A stretch of 33,024 bases of DNA from positions 1 to 33,024 of the forward strand of contig JADFXO010000003.1 in the NCBI GenBank assembly GCA_015233485.1. The letters run 5' to 3'. Made by a program: the position numbers and the translations under genes. The notes under the pieces were generated by a model, which did not search any database, was not told the origin of the DNA, and worked only from the letters and a program-made list of their open reading frames with translations. Positions 6,929-14,733 of the stretch are shown in pieces. This stretch comes from Nitrospirota bacterium (GTDB lineage: Bacteria; Nitrospirota; Thermodesulfovibrionia; Thermodesulfovibrionales; Magnetobacteriaceae). Each line of letters opens with the position of its first letter. Position 1 is the stretch's first letter.

Positions 6929-9259
6929 ATGAGAGCTGAAAGTATGGTAGAAGATTACAAAAGAGCACTGCTGACTACGTTTTTTGTCCAGAAGCGGATT
7001 ATATACCTTGCGACTGCCGTGATATTTCTCTCCGCGGTACTGGTGTCTTTTCTATGGCCGAAGACCTATGCGGCCTATGGCTCGATACTGGTAAAGGGAA
7101 AGAAATCGGACAAAAGCCCCAATGCCATAGAAAAAGAGGAAATACGCCCAAATCCAGTTTCAAAAGAGGACCTTAACTCGGAATCTGAGATACTCGTCTC
7201 ACCTGACGTTATACGGAGCACTATCGTGCAGATGAGAGATAAGAATCAATATAAGCAGTCTCGCTCCATCGTATCCACTGTGATTGCCCTGCTTAAAAGC
7301 GCCAAGGGTACGGGGAAAGAAAAGGCTATACAGGAAAGCGAGATATATAAGATCAAAAAAAGTATAACTACAGAGATCATCCCAAGCACCAATGTTATTA
7401 AAATAACATTGAATGATAACGACCCCCAATACGCGGTTTTGTTATTGGATACACTTATGTCGCAGTTTTTAGTATACCGCTCGCAGATTTACAATCCAGA
7501 GGCAGCCAGGACGTTTTTCATTGATCAGGTAACCGATTCAAGGAAAAGTATAGAAGGCAAGGAAGACCAGCTTCTGGACTTGTCCAAAGAAGGCATCGGT
7601 GTAATGCCTGTTAAAGAAATAGAGAACAATCTTTCCCTAAAAAAGGACCTTGAGCAGGACCTCCACTATCTTAAACAGAATGCGATGGAGAAAAAACGCA
7701 TGATCGAATACATAGATAATGCGCTGAAGAGCAAGGAAATAAATTACTTTTCATTCATCGAAGGTAACGAGGCCATTACGAATTTAAGCAAGAACCTTCA
7801 GGAGCTTGTTGCCGATGGCGGGCCTATTGTAACCAGATACAACAAGGACACTGAAAAGGTCAACCTTTTTAACGAGCAGGTCAACAACATGTACAACTCG
7901 TTAAAAAGAGAAGTACAAGGTTATGTAAACAATATAAAGAGACAGCTTGAAACAATTAACGATAAGATTGATTCCGTCGAGAGGCGTATTGATAAGATTC
8001 AGGCTGAGGACGTCAAGCTTGAAAAGACATTAATAGACCAAGAACGCCTAAAGAGGGATATCGATATATACAAAGTATCCTATGATATCTTCTCTAAACG
8101 CAAGGAGGAATCCTCAGTATCGTCCTCCGCCGCGGCGGGCAACTTCCTGATAAGCATCATGGGTAAGGCCTTTCCATCAAGCGGCCCGATATTCCCCATC
8201 CCCGGCCTGTTAATACCCATAGGGCTTATAGCGGGCGCTATGACGGGCATGAGCCTCGGATTCCTGAAAGAGTATATGGATCAAACATTCAAAAGTCCGG
8301 AAGATGTTGTTAAATACGCGCAGATTCCAGTGCTTATATTCATACCATTCATGCCGGACATTGCCGCCGTGCAGACAGGCAAGGGCAAGACTGCATCGGC
8401 GCTCTCTAATAAAGCCGGTTTCCCTGATGCCCCATTCGATAAAACGGTATCTGATATGTTTACAGCACTAAAATCAAACATCAGGGTATTTACCTCATGG
8501 GTTTCCTCGCCAAAGACGGTTTATTTACGCCGGATAGTCATGGTTTGTTTGATTGTGATTGTTGTAGGATGCCAGGTGGCAAGTTTGTATGGTTCAGAGA
8601 TTAAACCTCTGGCCGTTTCTGTTAACACAAAGATTAATAATCTTATGACCAGCGCTAACACAGAGATTAATAATCTTATGACTATCGCTAACACAGAGAT
8701 TAATAATCTGGTGGCCTCCACCAGCGCAAAGGTTAGTGAGCTGGTGGTGTCAGCAATCAATCGCCTGCCTATTAACATATCAGTATCAATAGTGCCCTCA
8801 AGTTCTTCGCCGGCAGCCCAAAATGTCAACGCCGCACAGGCACAGGTTAATCAACCTGCAGCCGCGGCCGCAATTCCCGCACCCCAGCCGGCAGCATCTG
8901 CCCCTGTAACTGCCATGCCGCAGGAAGCCGCTAACCCGGCCACAGCCACTAAGACATCCGCTGCGGCCTCAAGCCAATTACCGGAAGCCGAAAAGGTCAG
9001 CGCCGCACAGACGCCGGGCAGCCCCGCAGTCGTCTCTACCGAGGTACTTCCCTCGGTAGAGGTTAAGTTTGATGTTGCCAATTTAAGAGCCATGCCCACA
9101 CCGCGCGCTAATGTAATAGCCTACCCTAAAAAAGGTGATAAAATGGCCGTCCTTCCTGGTTACAGGAAGGGTTGGCTCAGGGTAAAAACCACTGACGGCA
9201 CAGAAGGCTGGATTTCAGAGTTGGCCGTAGCCGCCAAGACAGAGACGGCAGGGTTGTAA
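6929..9259 (+). CDS. Wzz/GumC-type chain-length protein with third membrane segment, Ala/Pro linker and C-terminal SH3b domain
   Basis: The ATG follows AAGGAGG by 8 bases. Residues 22-43 form TM1, then a periplasmic Wzz head with long coiled coils (about 200-395), then a Pro-rich TM2 (about 420-446) ending in the usual FLKEYMDQTFKSPEDV. This much is a normal polysaccharide co-polymerase. Unusually, the protein continues: a ~85-residue soluble part, TM3 (about 535-554), three 11-residue repeats of the type NTEINNLMTIA (about 565-597), a ~100-residue Ala/Pro/Gln-rich linker, and an SH3b-like domain (about 709-770; ANLRAMPTPRANVI, GWLRVKTTDGTEGW). With TM1 starting in the cytosol, the tail and SH3b domain would be periplasmic, where SH3b domains often bind peptidoglycan or glycans. 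There is no fused kinase; the separate ATPase gene lies two genes upstream. Confidence 0.85.
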   Translation: MRAESMVEDYKRALLTTFFVQKRIIYLATAVIFLSAVLVSFLWPKTYAAYGSILVKGKKSDKSPNAIEKEEIRPNPVSKEDLNSESEILVSPDVIRSTIVQMRDKNQYKQSRSIVSTVIALLKSAKGTGKEKAIQESEIYKIKKSITTEIIPSTNVIKITLNDNDPQYAVLLLDTLMSQFLVYRSQIYNPEAARTFFIDQVTDSRKSIEGKEDQLLDLSKEGIGVMPVKEIENNLSLKKDLEQDLHYLKQNAMEKKRMIEYIDNALKSKEINYFSFIEGNEAITNLSKNLQELVADGGPIVTRYNKDTEKVNLFNEQVNNMYNSLKREVQGYVNNIKRQLETINDKIDSVERRIDKIQAEDVKLEKTLIDQERLKRDIDIYKVSYDIFSKRKEESSVSSSAAAGNFLISIMGKAFPSSGPIFPIPGLLIPIGLIAGAMTGMSLGFLKEYMDQTFKSPEDVVKYAQIPVLIFIPFMPDIAAVQTGKGKTASALSNKAGFPDAPFDKTVSDMFTALKSNIRVFTSWVSSPKTVYLRRIVMVCLIVIVVGCQVASLYGSEIKPLAVSVNTKINNLMTSANTEINNLMTIANTEINNLVASTSAKVSELVVSAINRLPINISVSIVPSSSSPAAQNVNAAQAQVNQPAAAAAIPAPQPAASAPVTAMPQEAANPATATKTSAAASSQLPEAEKVSAAQTPGSPAVVSTEVLPSVEVKFDVANLRAMPTPRANVIAYPKKGDKMAVLPGYRKGWLRVKTTDGTEGWISELAVAAKTETAGL
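8621..8719 (+). repeat. Three in-frame 33-bp tandem repeats in the Wzz-SH3b gene
   Basis: Copies begin at 8621, 8654 and 8687 with the period AACACAGAGATTAATAATCT plus 13 more variable bases. Each encodes an 11-residue unit (NTEINNLMTIA type). The first two units are nearly identical at the DNA level and the third diverges at its end, indicating recent duplication. A heptad-like spacing of Asn/Ile/Leu could form a short coiled coil just outside TM3. Confidence 0.85.
9034..9061 (+). repeat. Perfect 11-bp inverted repeat inside the coding region
   Basis: CTCTACCGAGG (9034-9044), loop TACTTC, CCTCGGTAGAG (9051-9061). It lies exactly where the low-complexity linker passes into the SH3b domain. 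No T-run follows, so it is not a terminator. A second perfect hairpin lies at 9151-9170. Confidence 0.8.
9151..9170 (+). repeat. Perfect 8-bp inverted repeat inside the SH3b coding region
   Basis: CCTTCCTG (9151-9158), loop GTTA, CAGGAAGG (9163-9170). No T-run follows. The arms encode part of the SH3b strand around VLPGYRKGW. A smaller one of the same kind, CAGGTT-AATC-AACCTG, lies at 8843-8858. Confidence 0.75.
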
Positions 9260-9265
9260 GTCTAA

Positions 9266-10978
9266 ATGTTAAAAACTGTGCAGGACAAGAGTTTCAGAAA
9301 GAATATATATTTGGCGATAGCCGTGCTTATCGTGTTCTCGCCAAATATATATTACAGTATAATCAGCCAGGAGATAGTCTCTCCATCGAGAAAGATTGCG
9401 TTTATTGTCTTTTCCATAGGGCTGCACTTAATACCGGTTGTGTTCTTTGCGAAAAGAATAAAATGGTTTCTCGCGGTGTTCATTCCCCTGGCGTTTCTCG
9501 CGCCATTAGATATGTTTTTTATCTACCTGTATAAATACCCGCCGACAAACAGCGCGCTGCGTGATGTGCTTGAGACAAACACAAGCGAAGCGGCGGAGTT
9601 TATTCAGGGTTTTCGTGTACCGGCGGCGCTTACGGTGATGGCAGCCGTAGTCTTTGCCGCCGTCTTTATCTATTGCCTGAAGAGAATGAATAGCGCTGTC
9701 AACACAAAGGCGGCGGCCGGCCTGTCCCTCGTATTTGTAGCCGTTACTCTAACCACTTTTTTTACTCAACAGCACGGCGATGAAAATAAATATGTTTCCA
9801 AAACAGAGGTCTTTGAGACACGTATCGGAAAGGCATATCCAATTGGCGTCATAACCCATTTGACGAGGTTTTTTATCGAGCGGAGGCAGCTTGCCAGACA
9901 TCGAACGGCCGTCGGGAACTTTCGTTATAATCTTAAAAGGCCGCAGGATATGTCAGAAAAGGAGATATTTATCCTGATTATAGGAGAGGCCTCAAGGGCG
10001 GGTAATTATTCAATAAACGGATATTACAGAACTACTACGCCGAATATGAGCGCGACAAGTAATCTCATAAGTTTTCCAAACGTATGCGCACCGGCTACCG
10101 TTACCAGGATGTCGCTTCCTCTGATGTTAACCGGTACTAGTCCCGCGGATTACTCAAGCGCGTATGGAAAGCCCGGAGTCATAACCTTCTTTAAAAAAGC
10201 CGGCTTTGAGACGCACTGGATTTCCAATCAGATAGAAATGGGCATTTATGATAAGTCCGTAAAAAGCGTTTTTACAGAGGAGGCCGGCGACGTAACCGTC
10301 CTGAACAGCGCCAAAGGAGACGTCAGGGATAACAATATAAAATACGACGGGGAGATTATCCCGCCGCTTAAGAAATTTATCTCTGAAAGCAAGTCAAATA
10401 AATTATTTTTTGTCCTTCACACTATCGGCAACCATTACAGGTATGATTACAGATACCCCAATGAATTCGATGTCTTTAAGCCGTCGATGAAGGGAAGGGA
10501 CGACATCAGGATTAACGACGCCTTTGTCAAGGATTTAAAGATAAACAGTTACGATAATTCCGTCCTATATGTTGACAAGTTTATCTCTGATGTTATCAAA
10601 TATATTTCATCTTTAGATGTACCGGCGGCCATTGTTTTTCAGGCTGACCACGGGGAGGATATTTTTGACGACGAGAGAAATATGTTTGGCCATGGAAATA
10701 AGGTAGTAACCAAATATGTCGCCCATATCCCATTTATTGTGTGGTTTTCTGATGCATACGTGAAGAGCCACCCCAATAAACCCGCCGCTTTATTGTCAAA
10801 TAAAGACGCGAAGTTAGGCGGCGGCTTTCTCTTTCATTCCCTGCTGGACATGGCCGATATTTCATATGAAGACAGCGATTTGACAAAAAGTGTGTTTAGT
10901 GATAAACTATCACCGAACGCAAGAGATATTATAAATCCATCATACAAGGTAGTCGATTGCGATAAGCTGCTGAATTGA
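9266..10978 (+). CDS. Phosphoethanolamine transferase-like membrane sulfatase-fold enzyme (EptA/OpgE/CptA family)
   Basis: 570 residues. The N-terminal ~170 residues hold about five membrane segments and the rest is a periplasmic alkaline-phosphatase/sulfatase-fold domain. Zinc and catalytic residues of the family are visible: E241 in LIIGEASRAGNYS, probable nucleophile T280 in ATVTRMSLPLML, H385/H390 in HTIGNHY, D461-H462 in QADHGED and H476 in GHGN. Known relatives move phosphoethanolamine from phosphatidylethanolamine to lipid A, LPS core or glucans. Position inside an exopolysaccharide operon suggests the polymer or its carrier as acceptor, but this is inference. The start has no strong ribosome site. 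A 16-bp perfect inverted repeat lies 36-88 bases into the gene. Confidence 0.87.
   Translation: MLKTVQDKSFRKNIYLAIAVLIVFSPNIYYSIISQEIVSPSRKIAFIVFSIGLHLIPVVFFAKRIKWFLAVFIPLAFLAPLDMFFIYLYKYPPTNSALRDVLETNTSEAAEFIQGFRVPAALTVMAAVVFAAVFIYCLKRMNSAVNTKAAAGLSLVFVAVTLTTFFTQQHGDENKYVSKTEVFETRIGKAYPIGVITHLTRFFIERRQLARHRTAVGNFRYNLKRPQDMSEKEIFILIIGEASRAGNYSINGYYRTTTPNMSATSNLISFPNVCAPATVTRMSLPLMLTGTSPADYSSAYGKPGVITFFKKAGFETHWISNQIEMGIYDKSVKSVFTEEAGDVTVLNSAKGDVRDNNIKYDGEIIPPLKKFISESKSNKLFFVLHTIGNHYRYDYRYPNEFDVFKPSMKGRDDIRINDAFVKDLKINSYDNSVLYVDKFISDVIKYISSLDVPAAIVFQADHGEDIFDDERNMFGHGNKVVTKYVAHIPFIVWFSDAYVKSHPNKPAALLSNKDAKLGGGFLFHSLLDMADISYEDSDLTKSVFSDKLSPNARDIINPSYKVVDCDKLLN
9302..9353 (+). repeat. Perfect 16-bp inverted repeat with 20-base loop near the start of the phosphoethanolamine transferase-like gene
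   Basis: AATATATATTTGGCGA (9302-9317) is the exact reverse complement of 9338-9353; the loop is 9318-9337. In RNA it gives a long stem 36 bases after the ATG; in DNA it could be a protein-binding palindrome. It encodes the first membrane helix (KNIYLAIAVLIVFSPNIYYS), whose hydrophobic composition does not by itself require such symmetry. Confidence 0.85.
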
Positions 10979-11052
10979 TATCGAGAGGGATATGGATACC
11001 GGTACTTATAATTTTATGGTTATAAAACACAGTTGATTAGAGGGGTTTAGGA

Positions 11053-12168
11053 ATGGCATTGGTTAACATCAATATAACAACCGGTTATAAGGCGTTTTCC
11101 CATACATTAAGCCTTGTTTTTGACATTACCCTATCGGTATTGCTATTGGTCTTAGCCGCGCCTTTTTTTCTTGTTATTTCTATCGCTATAAAAATGACGG
11201 ACGGGGGACCGATTTTTTATCGTGGAGAGCGTCTGGGTAAAAATAAGGAGATATACACGATGTACAAGTTCCGGTCATTAGTGCCCGATGCAGAGCGTTT
11301 AATAGGCGCTGAGCTGCTGACGTCTCAGCGCGACATAGTAACCAAAGTCGGGAGATTTTTACGGGAGACAAGACTGGATGAGCTTCCCCAGCTTTTTAAC
11401 ATTTTAAAAGGCAATATGACATTTATAGGCCCAAGGCCTGAGCGTGCGGCGATATATGAGAAATTCTGTAAAGATATAAAAGGGTATGACAGGAGGTTCA
11501 TTGTTAAGCCCGGGCTTATTGGATATTCGCAGTTGTTCACGCCTCACAATACATCTAAGAGGCTGCGCACCCTTGTTGACAATATGTATATTGCAAAAAG
11601 GCAGAATATATTAGTTGACTATGTACTGATATTTTATACCGCATATCTGTCGGTAAAGTACGCGGTACTGAAGATAGTCCCCATAATATGGAGGAAAGTG
11701 GTATTGCGCGCCCTGGGACGCGCCACCGAGGACCATAGATACCTTGATAGGGTTTATCTTGAACACGGCAAGGTTTATTATGGACATAAGGGTCATTTGA
11801 CGCAGGATGATCAGTCAGCAGACGGTAAAGAGGCCGCCATGGCCGCCGTGGACAAACAGATCAAAAGGGTTTATTTTGGCAACAACGGTCAGTTAACCCT
11901 AGAGGGCATGTTGGTAAATATCAACGAGGACGCGTTTCTGATGTATACGGACAACAAGATGAGCCGTGATGAGCCGTATTTTTATAAACTCGAAATATTC
12001 TCAAAAAAGAAAAAGACGGCACTTTGTGACGGCGTGATATTTAAGGAATACCCTTCAGGCGATAAATTGCTGAAACATGCCTATGTAATTAACTTCACCC
12101 CTGCGTCTCCATTAAACGCGTATACGATACACCAGTACTTTTTACAAAAGAGTGTGGCTCAGATATGA
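11053..12168 (+). CDS. Initiating undecaprenyl-phosphate sugar-phosphate transferase with extra C-terminal domain
   Basis: Residues 1-205 are a bacterial sugar transferase (PF02397 type). They contain a hydrophobic re-entrant helix (about 20-46), GGPIFYRGERLGK, the KFRSL basic motif, catalytic D109-E110 in TRLDELPQLFN and FIGPRPER (about 124-131). Such enzymes place the first sugar-1-phosphate on undecaprenyl phosphate at the inner membrane. The family usually ends near residue 200-230; here about 150 more residues follow. They contain paired segments VYLEHGKVYYGHKGHLT and VYFGNNGQLTLEG and a beta-rich end (GMLVNINEDAFLMYTD...) that loosely recalls a PilZ barrel but lacks a clear RxxxR motif. 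Only the core assignment is firm. The enzyme lacks the N-terminal multi-TM region of WbaP/WcaJ proteins. Confidence 0.88.
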   Translation: MALVNINITTGYKAFSHTLSLVFDITLSVLLLVLAAPFFLVISIAIKMTDGGPIFYRGERLGKNKEIYTMYKFRSLVPDAERLIGAELLTSQRDIVTKVGRFLRETRLDELPQLFNILKGNMTFIGPRPERAAIYEKFCKDIKGYDRRFIVKPGLIGYSQLFTPHNTSKRLRTLVDNMYIAKRQNILVDYVLIFYTAYLSVKYAVLKIVPIIWRKVVLRALGRATEDHRYLDRVYLEHGKVYYGHKGHLTQDDQSADGKEAAMAAVDKQIKRVYFGNNGQLTLEGMLVNINEDAFLMYTDNKMSRDEPYFYKLEIFSKKKKTALCDGVIFKEYPSGDKLLKHAYVINFTPASPLNAYTIHQYFLQKSVAQI

Positions 12169-12181
12169 GAGAACTTACTGT

Positions 12182-13579
12182 ATGAGAGGAGTTATTGCCG
12201 CGTTAACGACCCGCCCTCTGGAGAAGGTCTTGTATCTGGCGATGTTCCTTACGATAGCGTTCGTCATGACTACGCCGTATTATTATCTGGCAATCGTTCC
12301 GGCGCTGCTGATAATTTTTCTCGTAATATCATATAGTTATCCCGTTTATGGTTACTACGCGATTATATTTCTTATCCCGTTTGGCGCGTATAGAAATGTA
12401 TCGGAGGCGAGCTTCCTGAAAGTACACTGGATATTAGCGCTTATTCTTACTTTATACCTGCTTTTTAAGGCGTTTTACCAGCGGCACATGCCGTCGGAGG
12501 TGAAATCCAGGCTATGGCCTTTTGTGGCGCTTCTTTTTGTGGTTGACTTAATATCGGCGATGTTCTCACCTTATCCGGCAACGGCGTTTCACGATGTCGG
12601 CCTTTTTGCCGCCGGAGGGTTGTTTATCCTTATAAGCATGTTTTTTATAGACAAGGACGCGTTGTTTAAGTACCTTCCTGCTGTCGTGGTGGTTAGTGTT
12701 TCGTTGAGTTCGTTCTTTGGGGTTATAGGGTATCTTTTTAACATATCTTTTTTCGCGGAAAATATAGAAGCCGGCCAGTTTAAAAGAAGTCTCGGTGGCA
12801 GTACCGACCCGAATAATTACGTGCTTATGATTGCCTTTGCCCTGCCGCTTCTCGGTGCAATGTTTGATAAAGCCAGGAGACCGGGAGCAAAATTATTATA
12901 TCTGGGATTGATAGCTATAAACGTTTTGGCCGTTATATTTTCGTTTTCCAGAGGCGGCGCGCTTATAACGGCGGCGCTGTTGTTTGTGATGTTTTTCAAG
13001 TACATAAAGAAAATAAATGTGCAGCTTATGTTTGTGCAGGTATTTTTCGTTGCCCTTGCCGTTGTCCTGATTTGGGGGGTGCTGCCCCAGTCATACACTG
13101 ACCATTTCAAAAATATTGTCAACCCAAAGGCCGACCCGTCCATAGACAGACGAGCCACATATCTTACAGTTGGGATAGATTCATTTTTTAAGCATCCCAT
13201 AATTGGGACGGGGCTGGGTACTTTCAGGGACATCTATAGTGAATCCATTGATGCCCGCAGGTTTTCAAAGGAGGGCTTTACAAACAGACGTTACGCACAC
13301 AATACGTATCTTGAGTATATGGTTGGAACCGGCGTTATAGGCTTCTTACTTTTTGCCGGAATTATAGTGCGGTCGGCGAAGAATTTCATTGCCGCAAGGA
13401 AAAATTTTATAAGTACCGGGGATATGGAAAGCGCGTCTCACGCCGGGACATATATGTTGTCGTTTACGATTTTGATGATTTATTTATTTATTTACAGCGA
13501 TCCATTCCATAAGTACCTCCTTTTTTCGATAGGGCTTTCACAGGCCATGTACAGGTTATCTCTGCCGGAGAAGAAATGA
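12182..13579 (+). CDS. Wzy/WaaL-type O-antigen polymerase/ligase family membrane protein
   Basis: 465 residues, almost entirely hydrophobic, with about 10-12 membrane helices and a large periplasmic loop around residues 300-380. Family hallmarks are IFSFSRGGALITAALLF in the middle and RYAHNTYLEYMVGTGVIGFLLF after the loop (Wzy_C, PF04932). Members polymerise lipid-linked repeat units or ligate polymer to an acceptor; in this gene setting polymerisation is the likelier role. I chose the ATG at 12182. An in-frame GTG at 12152 would overlap the previous gene by 17 bases and is possible. The next gene starts within its stop codon (ATGA). Confidence 0.88.
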   Translation: MRGVIAALTTRPLEKVLYLAMFLTIAFVMTTPYYYLAIVPALLIIFLVISYSYPVYGYYAIIFLIPFGAYRNVSEASFLKVHWILALILTLYLLFKAFYQRHMPSEVKSRLWPFVALLFVVDLISAMFSPYPATAFHDVGLFAAGGLFILISMFFIDKDALFKYLPAVVVVSVSLSSFFGVIGYLFNISFFAENIEAGQFKRSLGGSTDPNNYVLMIAFALPLLGAMFDKARRPGAKLLYLGLIAINVLAVIFSFSRGGALITAALLFVMFFKYIKKINVQLMFVQVFFVALAVVLIWGVLPQSYTDHFKNIVNPKADPSIDRRATYLTVGIDSFFKHPIIGTGLGTFRDIYSESIDARRFSKEGFTNRRYAHNTYLEYMVGTGVIGFLLFAGIIVRSAKNFIAARKNFISTGDMESASHAGTYMLSFTILMIYLFIYSDPFHKYLLFSIGLSQAMYRLSLPEKK

Positions 13580-14733
13580 TTACGTGGATTTTCGTGCTTT
13601 CGATATTCGCAATTACTTCATTCTTTTTTCTTAACCCGGCACTCGCCTACCTTACCTATCTGATAAAGCCCGTAAAGGAGCGCGTACGCAAGCCATACTC
13701 CGCCTCCGTGTCGTTAATAATAGTCGTGCACAATGGAGAGAAGATAATGGCGGCAAAATTAGCGAATTCACATTCACTTGATTATGGCTCTAACGATTAT
13801 GAAATCATTGTGGTCTCTGATGGTTCTTATGACAAGACTGATGAGATAATCAAAGGGGACAAGGACGAACATGTACGCTTTATAAGACTTGATGAGCATC
13901 TTGGAAAATACGCCGGAGTAAACGCGGGGGCGGAGGCGGCAAAAGGTGAAATATTAGTTTTTACCGACGCGGACGCTATCATCTCCAAAGACGCGATACC
14001 GGCCCTTCTGCGCAATTTTTCCAGCCCTGATATAGGGGGTGTTGCGGGACGGCGTATCATCGGCGACAGTGGAAATCTTAAAGACGCCCAGCGCTACTAC
14101 GTTGATTTTGACACCGCTATCAAACGGCTTGAGAGCCTTACGGGGAGCATTTCATCGAACGACGGCAAACTATACGCAATCAGAAAATCGCTCTATAAAA
14201 CAATTCCTCCCTCAGTTACAGACGACCTGTTTATTAATCTTGCCATTGTAAGTGAAGGCTTCCGGTTTGTCTACGAACACGGCGCCGCCGCCTTAATAAA
14301 TACGCCGTCAAGAAATCCAGAGCACGAAATCATACGGCGAAAAAGGATAGTCACCACAAGCCTCAGGGGAATCGCTATCCACAAAGAGCTATTAAACCCG
14401 TTTAGATTTGGCATGTACTCTGTAACCCTGTTTATTAATAAAATCATACGGCGCTTATTGCCGGTTTTTTTAATCACCCTGTTTGTAAGCTCCCTTTGGC
14501 TGGCAAGAGTGAACATATACTATGCGGTATTTTTTGGCCTTCAGGGCGCGTTTTATGCCTCCAATATTGTTTATCTTCTGGTATTGTCCAGAATAAGAAA
14601 AATTAAGCTGATTACGCGCCTATTTTCAGTCGCTTTTTATTTTACGTTAGGAAATTATGGTACACTGTTGGGTGTGATAGATTATTTGAGAGGCAAAGAG
14701 GTCGTTAAATGGGCACCCGTAAAAAATGACTAA
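13576..14733 (+). CDS. Family 2 glycosyltransferase, membrane-associated
   Basis: 385 residues. An N-terminal membrane helix (about 3-27) precedes a GT-A fold domain with SLIIVVHNGE, EIIVVSDGSYDKT (81-87 region) and the metal-binding DAD at 131-133 (VFTDADAII). A TDDL acid motif lies near 215-217. The acceptor motif corresponding to QxxRW reads RRKRI, so the Trp is replaced. About three or four membrane helices follow at the C-terminus (from about 275). This layout matches inner-membrane GT2 enzymes of the hyaluronan-synthase/icaA-like type that extend a lipid-linked glycan or polymer on the cytosolic face. Sugar specificity cannot be read. It overlaps the polymerase gene by 4 bases and the next gene by 8. 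Confidence 0.88.
   Translation: MITWIFVLSIFAITSFFFLNPALAYLTYLIKPVKERVRKPYSASVSLIIVVHNGEKIMAAKLANSHSLDYGSNDYEIIVVSDGSYDKTDEIIKGDKDEHVRFIRLDEHLGKYAGVNAGAEAAKGEILVFTDADAIISKDAIPALLRNFSSPDIGGVAGRRIIGDSGNLKDAQRYYVDFDTAIKRLESLTGSISSNDGKLYAIRKSLYKTIPPSVTDDLFINLAIVSEGFRFVYEHGAAALINTPSRNPEHEIIRRKRIVTTSLRGIAIHKELLNPFRFGMYSVTLFINKIIRRLLPVFLITLFVSSLWLARVNIYYAVFFGLQGAFYASNIVYLLVLSRIRKIKLITRLFSVAFYFTLGNYGTLLGVIDYLRGKEVVKWAPVKND

Noticed and set aside
10975..11012. Internal promoter before the sugar transferase gene (TTGATA and TATAAT)
   Set aside because: The boxes are 26 bases apart, too far for a normal promoter, and no other -35 is present at 16-18 bases; the genes are otherwise operon-like.
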